Shown here: positions 44,544-51,209 of the stretch, in pieces | Position numbering within the stretch: the stretch's first letter is position 1 | Layout: each line of letters begins with the position of its first letter | NCBI GenBank assembly: GCA_023910675.1 | Contig: JAAVWC010000028.1 | Coordinates: forward strand, 1 to 51,209 | DNA length: 51,209 nt | Direction: 5' to 3' | Source: Gemmatimonas sp. | Lineage (GTDB): Bacteria; Gemmatimonadota; Gemmatimonadetes; Gemmatimonadales; Gemmatimonadaceae | The notes under the pieces: model-generated | What the model was told of the DNA's origin: nothing | Seen by the model: the letters and a program-made list of their open reading frames with translations, nothing else | Database searches by the model: none | Position numbers and translations under genes: made by a program

Positions 44544-44847
44544 CAACTGCGGTCGGGGTTTACTGCGGAAGGGAAACAACGGGAGGGGAACGACGGGAGC
44601 ATGCCAACGGGAGGGCAACCACGGCACTGCAGCTCCGACCCCGTAACAACGACGCTAACAACGACTCCGACCCTCGTTGTTGTCATCACGTGGTCGCCCT
44701 GTCGTGGTTGTGGTCGTAGTCGCGAGGGCGTGGTTGACCTCCCGTAGTCCCCCTCCCGTAGTTCCCCTCCCGTAGTCCCCCTCCCGTAGTCCCCCTCCCG
44801 TAGTCCCCCTCCCGTAGTCCCCCTCCCGTAGTCCCCTTCAAACCGCC
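44544..44847. repeat. Family-C inverted-repeat element, copy 3
   Basis: Starts AACTGCGGTCGGGGTTTACT and ends with TCAAACCGCC; inner arms carry GGGAGGGCAACCACG-type units on the left and about seven 14-bp GTAGTCCCCCTCCC units on the right (44745-44836). The stop codon of the convergent MFS gene (TCA, 44838-44840 on plus) lies within the terminal arm. Confidence 0.85.
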
Positions 44848-46112
44848 TTCCAAAACGAAGATCTGCGCACAGTGCCCACGCTCGCCCCCATGAGCACCAC
44901 CGCACACAACGCAATCGCCGCCGACGCATCGAAGAGCCGTGCCAGCGCGCCAATCGCCAACGATCCCACCGCCTGCGATAGCCCGACGAACACCAGCGAG
45001 TAGAACGCCATCAGCCGTCCGCGAAAGCGTTCCTCCACGATCATCTGCAGCACGCCGTTCGACAGCGCGTTCCACAGGATCATCGCCAACCCCGCAGCAA
45101 AGAGCAGCGCGTACGCTACCGGCACTGAGCGGGTATAGGCAAAGAGCAGCAACAGCGTGGGGAAGCAGATAGCGGCGCCCATGAGCACGCGCCCCTTGCG
45201 CGGCCGGTGCGAAATGGGCCCCGCCACCAGCAGTGCCGCCACGAGCCCGCCAATCCCCACCATGGCCAGCATCGCGCCGTAGCCGCCGGCGCCCAGCCCC
45301 AGCTGGTCGCGCGCGACCACCGGCAGCAGCGTAAGGAAGGGGCCGCCGAACACCGCCCCTACCGTGACCAGCAGCAGCAGGTCGCGCACATGCCCGGGTT
45401 TGAGCAGGTAGCGCAGCCCTTCCATGGCATCGGCCGAACTCGAGCGCAGTACCTCGGCGGCAGTCGTGGAGCCAGCCGTCGCGCTAACCACAGCATCCGG
45501 CGCCACGACGAGGCGAATGCGAGACAGCCCCCACAGCACCGCCACGAAGCTCAGCGCGTTGAGTCCAAAGCACCACGCAATGCCGAACTGGGCAACGATG
45601 ATCCCCCCCGTGGCCGGCCCCAGCACGCGCGCGAGGTTGAAGCCGCTCGAGTTCAGGGCAATCGCCGACTGCAGGTCGTCGCGCCCCACGAGCTGCACCA
45701 CCATGCTCTGCCGCGCGGGAATCTCCACCGCGCTCGTGAGCCCCTGGATGAACTGCAGCACCAGCAGCATGGGGATACTCACATGCCCCGTGTACGTCAC
45801 CAGCCAGAGCACCGAAGCCTGCGCCAAAAACACCGCCTGCGTGATGCGCACGATGCGCAGCCGGTTGCTGCGGTCAATCAGCGCCCCCGCGTGCATGCTG
45901 AAGAGCACGACCGGCAGCGCCCCCACGCTCGCCACCAGCCCCACCACGAACGCCGAATTGGACAGCTGCAGCGCCAGCCACCCCACGGCCATCGTCTGCA
46001 TCCAGGAGCCGATCAGCGACAGCGTCTGCCCCGTCCAGAAGAGCCGGAAGTTCCGGTGGCGCCCGAGGACACGGAACGGGTTGGACGAGGCGGGGGGCGA
46101 GGCGGACGTCAT
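44838..46112 (-). CDS. MFS transporter, MFS_3/EntS-like
   Basis: A 424-residue inner-membrane protein with about 12 helices. The N-terminus NPFRVLGRHRNFRLFWTGQTLSLIGSWMQTMAVGWLAL is typical of the MFS_3 group that includes the enterobactin exporter EntS and macrolide exporters. AGALIDRSNRLRIV is the A-loop motif, and the domain boundary lies near residue 215 (Ser/Thr/Ala-rich). Likely a proton-driven exporter of a small hydrophobic compound; a siderophore role is possible but no siderophore biosynthesis gene is nearby. It is divergent from the VWA gene across ~100 bp. Its stop codon lies in a family-C repeat arm. Confidence 0.9.
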   Translation of the reverse strand: MTSASPPASSNPFRVLGRHRNFRLFWTGQTLSLIGSWMQTMAVGWLALQLSNSAFVVGLVASVGALPVVLFSMHAGALIDRSNRLRIVRITQAVFLAQASVLWLVTYTGHVSIPMLLVLQFIQGLTSAVEIPARQSMVVQLVGRDDLQSAIALNSSGFNLARVLGPATGGIIVAQFGIAWCFGLNALSFVAVLWGLSRIRLVVAPDAVVSATAGSTTAAEVLRSSSADAMEGLRYLLKPGHVRDLLLLVTVGAVFGGPFLTLLPVVARDQLGLGAGGYGAMLAMVGIGGLVAALLVAGPISHRPRKGRVLMGAAICFPTLLLLFAYTRSVPVAYALLFAAGLAMILWNALSNGVLQMIVEERFRGRLMAFYSLVFVGLSQAVGSLAIGALARLFDASAAIALCAVVLMGASVGTVRRSSFWKAV

Positions 46113-46216
46113 GGCGTAACCGACAAGGTAGCCGACACGCTGTCGAAAGAGGGATCGTCCGGGCGCCGTTGTGCGTAGACTCTCTGTCGCCCTGCAGCCC
46201 TTTTCGGAGATGTGCC

Positions 46217-47494
46217 ATGCGCTTCCACACGTACACCAAGTTCAACCCCCAGCTGGCCGACGCCGTCGACCTGCAGGCGCTGCTCGACCAGCTCGCCGAT
46301 TTTCTGCTGCAATCCGGCTTTGCCGGGGGCGACCAAGGGTACTGGGGTGAGCCCGGCGAGGACGAAGGGGACCGCTCCGTCAATTCGCTCAAGGACGCCA
46401 TTCTGCGCGCCCTCATCGAAAGCGGGCAGCTCACCCCGGAAATGCTCAAGGCGCTCCGTGGCGAAGGGGACGAGGTGAGCGAGGAAAAGCTGGCCGAGCT
46501 GCTCGACGGGCTGGTGCAGCGCCTTATTCAGGACGGCTTCCTCACCACCGATCAGGGGGCCAACGTACCCGCCGGCCACCAGCCGGTGACGGGAAAGGGG
46601 TCCATTGGCCAGGCCGCCGCCAAGGACGTGCAGTTCAGCCTCACCGGCAAAGGCACCGACTTTCTGGGCTTCAAAACGCTCCGCAACCTCCTCGGCAGCT
46701 TCGGCAAGAGCAGCATTGGCAGCCACGATACGCCGCAGCTGAGCACCGGCGTGGAGAGCGATGCGTGGAGCAAGCCGTACGAGTTCGGCGATACGCTCAA
46801 CCTCGATGTGCCCGCCACGCTCGCCAACGCGTTGGCGCGCAACGGGTCGCTGGATGTGCCCATCGACCTCGAGTACAAGGACCTCATGGTGCGCCAGAGC
46901 GAGTATCGTTCGAGCTGCGCCACCGTGCTCATGCTCGACACGTCACACAGCATGATTCTGTATGGGGAAGACCGGTTTACCCCCGCCAAGAAGGTCGCGT
47001 TGGCGCTCACGCACCTCATCAAGACGCAGTTTCCCGGCGACACCATTCGCGTCGTGCTCTTCCATGACAGCGCCGAAGAAATCCCCATGGCCAACCTCGC
47101 CAAGGCGCAGGTGGGGCCGTACCATACGAACACCGCCGAAGGCTTGAAGCTCGCACGCCGACTGCTCCTGTCGCAGAAAAAGGATATGCGACAGATCATC
47201 ATGATCACCGACGGCAAGCCGAGCGCGCTCAGCATGCCCGACGGGCAGATCTACAAGAACAGCATGGGTCTCGACGGGTATGTCATCGCCGAGACGCTGC
47301 GCGAGGTAGCGGCGTGCCGGAAGAGCAATATCATGATCAATACCTTCATGCTGGCGCGCGACCGGGCGTTGGTGGAATTTGTGAAGCAGATGTGTCAGAT
47401 CAGCCGCGGCAAGGCGTATTTCACCAATACGATGAGCCTTGGGCAGTTCGTGCTGATGGACTTCTTGAAGAAGAAGACGAAACGGGTGAGCTGA
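46217..47494 (+). CDS. VWA-domain protein, likely partner of MoxR/ChlI-type ATPase
   Basis: A 425-residue cytoplasmic protein. It starts [20 protein letters not shown] with GGAG 8 bases upstream. The N-terminal ~180 residues are acidic and helical. The VWA domain (about 232-425) has MIDAS DTSHS (241-245), then TLIMI-like strands ([12 protein letters not shown]) and a Thr-containing loop ([13 protein letters not shown]). This resembles ChlD-like VWA proteins (COG1240 type) that form ATP-driven insertion or remodelling machines with MoxR/ChlI-like ATPases. The likely partner is the frameshifted ATPase at 33336-34788, 11 kb away. No signal peptide. Confidence 0.85.
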   Translation: MRFHTYTKFNPQLADAVDLQALLDQLADFLLQSGFAGGDQGYWGEPGEDEGDRSVNSLKDAILRALIESGQLTPEMLKALRGEGDEVSEEKLAELLDGLVQRLIQDGFLTTDQGANVPAGHQPVTGKGSIGQAAAKDVQFSLTGKGTDFLGFKTLRNLLGSFGKSSIGSHDTPQLSTGVESDAWSKPYEFGDTLNLDVPATLANALARNGSLDVPIDLEYKDLMVRQSEYRSSCATVLMLDTSHSMILYGEDRFTPAKKVALALTHLIKTQFPGDTIRVVLFHDSAEEIPMANLAKAQVGPYHTNTAEGLKLARRLLLSQKKDMRQIIMITDGKPSALSMPDGQIYKNSMGLDGYVIAETLREVAACRKSNIMINTFMLARDRALVEFVKQMCQISRGKAYFTNTMSLGQFVLMDFLKKKTKRVS

Positions 47495-47504
47495 GTGTGC
47501 TTTT

Positions 47505-48632
47505 GTGAGCGACACTTCTCCTGGCGGTAGGATCAAAGGCCTCGACGGATTACGAGGCTTGGCATCACTCGTGGTGATCGTCCACAACACGTCGTGGATC
47601 AGCGGTCCAGCGAACCGCCCGCTGGTCAAGGTATTCACAGCTGCCGCCGCGTCAGGCTGGGTAGGTGTGCAGCTCTTTTTCGTGCTTTCTGGATTTTTGA
47701 TCACGGGCATCATCATTGATACGCGTGACGTGCAAGGGAGACTGCGCCGGTTTTTCGTTCGCCGCGCCTTACGCATTTTCCCTCCGTACTTCCTGTTGCT
47801 GATCTTGTCATTTCTCGTAGTTGTTCCACTGACGAGAGGCTCGCAGTGGGCGCAGGCGGCAGCCCATTATCAGTGGACCTATTGGCTCTACCTTTCCAAC
47901 TGGACGGAACCATATGGACTAGGCGTCCGCGGCCTTGGTCATTTATGGTCGTTGGCAATTGAGGAGCAGTTCTATCTCTTGTGGCCACTGCTTGCGTACC
48001 GCATGAGGAGCCGGCAGTTACGAGCGATCCTGTGGATGATGGTCCTTTCCGGCCCCCTTGTCCGGTATGGTCTACACTGGGCGAGTTTTCCCGAGTTATC
48101 ACTTTACTCGTTCACGGTCGCCCGCTGGGATGCGTTGGCGGTCGGCGCGCTTCTCGCGATAGACGCTCGAAATCCCGTGTCATTGCTATGGTTGCAGCGC
48201 TGGAATGGGGCCGTAGCGACCTGCTGCCTCGTGGCGTTGCTCGCCCTCGGAATCATTCAGCGTGGTTTTCATGCCCAAGAACTCCCCATTCAGCTCCTTG
48301 GGCAATCGCTGACCGCCATCGTATCGGGGTGCGTGATCGTTACGGTCGTGCATGCTGGGCAGGCGAATTGGCTTCGCAAGTCATTCAGTGCCGATTGGTT
48401 GGTACACGTGGGGAAGTACAGCTATGCCATGTATCTCTTTCACGTTCCAGTTCACACGGTGCTCTCCCCTGTGCTTTCGCCGTGGATACAGTCCTCGCAC
48501 GACGAGTGGCAGTTGCCCAAGCTGTTGGCCTACTGTCTCCTGGTTTCCGTTGCGGCCTACGGAGCCGCTCGCGTGTCATGGTTGATCGTTGAGGAACCGT
48601 CGCAGCACTTGAAGCATCGTCTCACGGGCTGA
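47505..48632 (+). CDS. Membrane acyltransferase (OafA/YrhL-type, acyltransferase 3)
   Basis: A 375-residue integral membrane protein with about ten helices. The N-terminus IKGLDGLRGLASLVVIVHN is the conserved acyltransferase-3 start with the catalytic-region His; RRFFVRRALRIFPPYFLLL and LGHLWSLAIEEQFYLLWPLL are further family marks, and KYSYAMYLFHVPV lies near the C-terminus. Such enzymes O-acylate sugars of LPS, capsule, exopolysaccharide or antibiotics. It starts with GTG 10 bp after the VWA stop. Its base composition (about 55% GC in sampled lines) is clearly lower than its neighbours, a sign of horizontal gain. It may act with the nucleotide-sugar dehydrogenase further downstream. Confidence 0.93.
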   Translation: MSDTSPGGRIKGLDGLRGLASLVVIVHNTSWISGPANRPLVKVFTAAAASGWVGVQLFFVLSGFLITGIIIDTRDVQGRLRRFFVRRALRIFPPYFLLLILSFLVVVPLTRGSQWAQAAAHYQWTYWLYLSNWTEPYGLGVRGLGHLWSLAIEEQFYLLWPLLAYRMRSRQLRAILWMMVLSGPLVRYGLHWASFPELSLYSFTVARWDALAVGALLAIDARNPVSLLWLQRWNGAVATCCLVALLALGIIQRGFHAQELPIQLLGQSLTAIVSGCVIVTVVHAGQANWLRKSFSADWLVHVGKYSYAMYLFHVPVHTVLSPVLSPWIQSSHDEWQLPKLLAYCLLVSVAAYGAARVSWLIVEEPSQHLKHRLTG

Positions 48633-48760
48633 TCACCGCTCCCCCCACTCCCCGTGGGATTGTGGGACCCTACAGGACTTGAGCGAGCCGCTCCGTGCAG
48701 CAGGGATGTTCGGCTCGGAGTGTGCAAAGCAGACCACGACATGAACATTGGGGAAAACGA

Positions 48761-48789
48761 ATGGGTCCTCTGCTCGGCAGAGGACCCAT
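48761..48789 (-). terminator. Hairpin terminator of the minus-strand PEP-CTERM gene
   Basis: ATGGGTCCTCTGC (48761-48773) pairs perfectly with GCAGAGGACCCAT (48777-48789), 3-nt loop; on the minus strand it is followed by TCGTTTTC. It lies 23 bp after the PEP-CTERM stop. Confidence 0.75.
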
Positions 48790-48811
48790 TTCACGATAAC
48801 GACCGGTTGGT

Positions 48812-49435
48812 TCAGATCGCGCTGTTTCGGCGGCGACGCGAGACGAGGCCCAGAGTGGCAAGGCCGGCGGCCACGAGAGCGAGGCTGGTCGGTTCCGGCA
48901 CGTTCGTAACGGTTCCGCGAATGGTCTGGGGCAACCCACCACCATTCGAGTTGGGCGGATCAATGCGAACCGACTGCGTTGCGGCATCAACGTCAAGCGT
49001 CCAGGCCTGAGCGCCGATGACCCAAGAGGTTGGGAGCACGGGGCCCCAGAGAAGCCCACCGGCGTTGGCGGCGATCGAGCCGGTCACGACGCCGTTCAAC
49101 GGCTGACTGCCCGAACCAGGAGCGGTCTGGAAAAGCGTCAACGCGAAGCCGACGCCGGCGAAATTCGTAATGTCGGTTCCGGTGGTCGCGAAGCTGCCGA
49201 ACTGGACGTTGGCGATCGGCAAAGCATTCGACAGGAACTTCGTGTCAGGCGCCAGGAAATTGTACGTCAGCGAGCTGGTGCCGACGTTGCAAACGGCGCT
49301 GGTTGCCGTGACCGACGTCGTCGTGCAACCGGTGAATGCTCCGGTCGTGTAAAAGTCGACCTGCTGGGCTCCGGCTTCGACGGCGATCGTAGTGGCGGCG
49401 ACAGCCGCGAGCGCGATCTTGCGCAATGTCTTCAT
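48812..49435 (-). CDS. PEP-CTERM exported protein of unknown function
   Basis: A 207-residue exported protein: signal peptide MKTLRKIALAAVAATTIAVE, then AGAQQVDFYTTGAF. The mature domain is Thr/Ser/Ala-rich and beta-rich, with two cysteines (GCTTT, AVCNVG) that could form one disulfide, and no catalytic motif. The C-terminal PEP-CTERM signal is VPEPTSLALVAAGLATLG followed by SRRRRN. The start is supported by GAGGAC about 8 bases upstream. It is likely sorted by an exosortase elsewhere in the genome and associated with exopolysaccharide. The adjacent acyltransferase and sugar dehydrogenase agree with a surface polysaccharide context. Confidence 0.85.
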   Translation of the reverse strand: MKTLRKIALAAVAATTIAVEAGAQQVDFYTTGAFTGCTTTSVTATSAVCNVGTSSLTYNFLAPDTKFLSNALPIANVQFGSFATTGTDITNFAGVGFALTLFQTAPGSGSQPLNGVVTGSIAANAGGLLWGPVLPTSWVIGAQAWTLDVDAATQSVRIDPPNSNGGGLPQTIRGTVTNVPEPTSLALVAAGLATLGLVSRRRRNSAI

Positions 49436-49691
49436 AAACTGTCCTCGTAGGAGAAATGATTATGCCGAGTCCGCGCAACAGTGGCGGAGAGCTCACCCGA
49501 CAAACTGGACATGAGCAATAGACATGCCATGCTCAGCAGTGCGCCCACAACCTGGAGGCATATTACTAACCTATTGCAATTAAATGCTTTAGAGATCTCG
49601 TGCCAGCTCGACCCTTACTCTGCCCGAGAAAACTTGTAGTGCCCACGCAACAGTGTTGTTGTGGCGAATCGCAACAGTAGATCTCCCAAAC
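49436..49691. other. AT-richer intergenic region
   Basis: About 256 bp upstream of the PEP-CTERM gene and behind the dehydrogenase gene. It includes an AT-rich stretch (TATTACTAACC to TTAAATGCTT, about 49561-49590) likely holding the PEP-CTERM promoter, and a CAACAGTGTTGTTG-like palindrome near 49648-49662. No gene seen. Confidence 0.4.
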
Positions 49692-51089
49692 TCAAGAAGA
49701 CCTACGGGGAAGTTTTCGTCGTTCGTACCGACCGTCAGGATGATCGGCCAAACCGCGAATTCTCGCGCGACCCGGTCGCAGGCCTACCGTGATGTTCCGC
49801 GTGTCGACCACCAAGGATGCGTGATCCACGACAGACTGGTAGTTGACCGCCGTATGGTCGGTAATGATGAGGACGGCATCGGCCCATCCCAGTGACTCTG
49901 CCGATAGCTGGATTCCACGGCGGATCGTACCTTCGTCCATAAAGGAAGAAATGTGTGGATCGTGATATTCAACGTGGGCACCGAGGTTCTCCAGAAGCTG
50001 GATGATGTCGATCGCCGGACTCTCCCGCACGTCGTCGATGTCCCGTTTGTACGCCACGCCAAGCACCAAGACGCGGCTGCCATTGACTGCCTTGGACATG
50101 TCGTTGAGCGACGCGGCGGTTCGCCGCACGACCCATTCCGGCATGTGCGCGTTGATCTCGCTGGCGAGGTCGATGAACCGCGTCTTGTAGTTGAGCGTGC
50201 GCATCTTCCAGGCGAGATAGTGCGGATCGAGCGGGATGCAGTGCCCGCCGATGCCGGGCCCCGGGGTGAATTTCATGAACCCGAAGGGCTTCGTGGCGGC
50301 GGCGTCGATCACTTCCCAGACGTTCACCCCCAGTTTGTCGCACACAATCGCGATTTCGTTCACCAGGCCGATGTTCACGGCCCGGAAGGTGTTTTCGAGC
50401 AGCTTCACCAGCTCGGCGGCTTCCGGTGAGCTGACCGGCACCACGATGTCGATGCAGCTCTGGTAGAGCGCCGTCGCCACCTCCACACACGCCGGCGTGA
50501 TGCCCCCGACGACCTTGGGGGTGTTCTTGGTGTGGTAGACCGGATTGCCCGGATCGACCCGCTCGGGGCTGAACGCCACGAAAATGTCGCGGCCGACGAT
50601 GAGCCCCTGCGCCTCAAGGCGCGGCTGCAGCAGTTCGCGCGTCGTGCCCGGATACGTCGTGCTCTCGAGCACCACGCACAGCCCCGGGTGGGCCTGCCGT
50701 GCGATCGCGTCGGCGGCGCTCAGCACATACGCCATGTCCGGGTCGCGCGTCTTGGAGAGCGGCGTGGGCACGGCAATGGAGATCGCTTCGCACTCCCGCA
50801 GCCGATCTTCGACGGCCGTGGCGATGAAACGCCCCTTGGCGACTGCGTCGTGCACCGTCTCGGCGGGGATATCCTGAATGTGCGACTGCCCCGACATCAG
50901 CAGGTCGACTACCCGCTGACTCACGTCGTAGCCGATGACCGTAAAGCCCGCCTGGACAAACTCCATGGCGAGCGGCAGGCCGACGTAGCCCAAGCCGATT
51001 ACCCCGATCACGGCGGACCGGTCGGAGATGCGGGCGAGGAGTTGGTCCTTAGAAGATGTATTCACTGCCGATAGTGCTGTGAGAAGCAT
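49692..51089 (-). CDS. UDP-sugar 6-dehydrogenase (UDP-GlcNAc dehydrogenase, WbpA-like)
   Basis: A 465-residue enzyme of the UDP-glucose/GDP-mannose dehydrogenase family. The Rossmann motif is VIGVIGLGYVGLPLAMEF; SIAVPTPLSK and ESTTYPGTT follow; the catalytic Cys is in PGPGIGGHCIPLDPHYLAWK; LVLGVAYKRDIDDVRESPAI begins the C-terminal domain. Two NAD-dependent oxidations make a uronic acid. KPFGFMKF just before the active site resembles UDP-GlcNAc dehydrogenases (WbpA) rather than UDP-glucose enzymes; this is from memory. Start 51089 (MLLTALSAVN) chosen; the frame extends to 51140. It supplies a precursor for a surface polysaccharide or O-antigen; upstream genes lie outside the window. Confidence 0.9.
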   Translation of the reverse strand: MLLTALSAVNTSSKDQLLARISDRSAVIGVIGLGYVGLPLAMEFVQAGFTVIGYDVSQRVVDLLMSGQSHIQDIPAETVHDAVAKGRFIATAVEDRLRECEAISIAVPTPLSKTRDPDMAYVLSAADAIARQAHPGLCVVLESTTYPGTTRELLQPRLEAQGLIVGRDIFVAFSPERVDPGNPVYHTKNTPKVVGGITPACVEVATALYQSCIDIVVPVSSPEAAELVKLLENTFRAVNIGLVNEIAIVCDKLGVNVWEVIDAAATKPFGFMKFTPGPGIGGHCIPLDPHYLAWKMRTLNYKTRFIDLASEINAHMPEWVVRRTAASLNDMSKAVNGSRVLVLGVAYKRDIDDVRESPAIDIIQLLENLGAHVEYHDPHISSFMDEGTIRRGIQLSAESLGWADAVLIITDHTAVNYQSVVDHASLVVDTRNITVGLRPGRARIRGLADHPDGRYERRKLPRRSS

Positions 51090-51209
51090 CGAATAGCTGG
51101 CTATGCACGAATGCTGTAATTGCCGCTTGTGGTCGGGCAAAGAGAACGATCAGGAGTGCCGGTCACGAAGAGTAGTCTGTCACGTTATCCAACTCATGTC
51201 GAAAAGCGC

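Overview
The window is high-GC (roughly 65%) DNA from a Gram-negative, diderm bacterium. The evidence is an Omp85-family protein next to TamB, a TonB-dependent receptor, many lipobox signal peptides and three PEP-CTERM proteins. The mix of PEP-CTERM proteins, Asp-box/dockerin proteins and a GlcDEF glycolate oxidase made me think of a soil or freshwater Gemmatimonadota (Gemmatimonas-like) member. That placement is an inference from protein style only. No rRNA, tRNA, CRISPR array, transposase gene or prophage was seen.

Layout. 0-2.9 kb: Fur-box-controlled feoA-feoB-small Cys-rich protein operon for ferrous iron uptake. 2.9-5.3 kb (minus): DMT permease, HAD phosphatase and an unknown protein, all overlapping. 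5.3-6.8 kb: a small conserved protein and an SH3b-NlpC/P60 peptidase. 6.8-7.7 kb: a 120-bp tandem repeat array. 7.7-18.5 kb (minus): a large multi-sensor kinase-like protein whose H-box lacks histidine, then TamB and an Omp85 (TamA/BamA-like) protein. 18.5-23.3 kb (plus): oligopeptide-type binding protein, one permease, cobalamin adenosyltransferase and aroB. 23.8-26.2 kb: PEP-CTERM/DUF642-like protein, primary-type sigma factor, single-domain response regulator. 26.5-32.5 kb (plus): glcDEF, a HAD-like protein without its nucleophile, and YgfZ. 32.8-37.1 kb: small lipoprotein, frameshifted MoxR/Mg-chelatase-like ATPase, frameshifted TonB receptor. 37.5-42.9 kb (minus): a tightly coupled four-gene operon for exported proteins, with an Ig/cohesin-like lipoprotein at one end and an Asp-box/dockerin protein at the other. 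43.6-51.1 kb: VWA-like PEP-CTERM protein, MFS exporter, VWA partner of the ATPase, acyltransferase, another PEP-CTERM protein and a nucleotide-sugar dehydrogenase.

The most unusual property is non-coding. At least four unrelated families of long inverted-repeat elements (about 115-450 bp, most found twice or more) occupy gene ends, together with the 120-bp array, a MITE-like element and a REP-like hairpin. In one case the element arms supply the stop codons of both convergent neighbours. The best protein-level candidate for an undescribed system is the cohesin-like/TIG/dockerin operon at 37.5-42.9 kb. Four single-base insertions clustered in 34.5-39.6 kb break three genes and need read-level checking before any of them is called a pseudogene.
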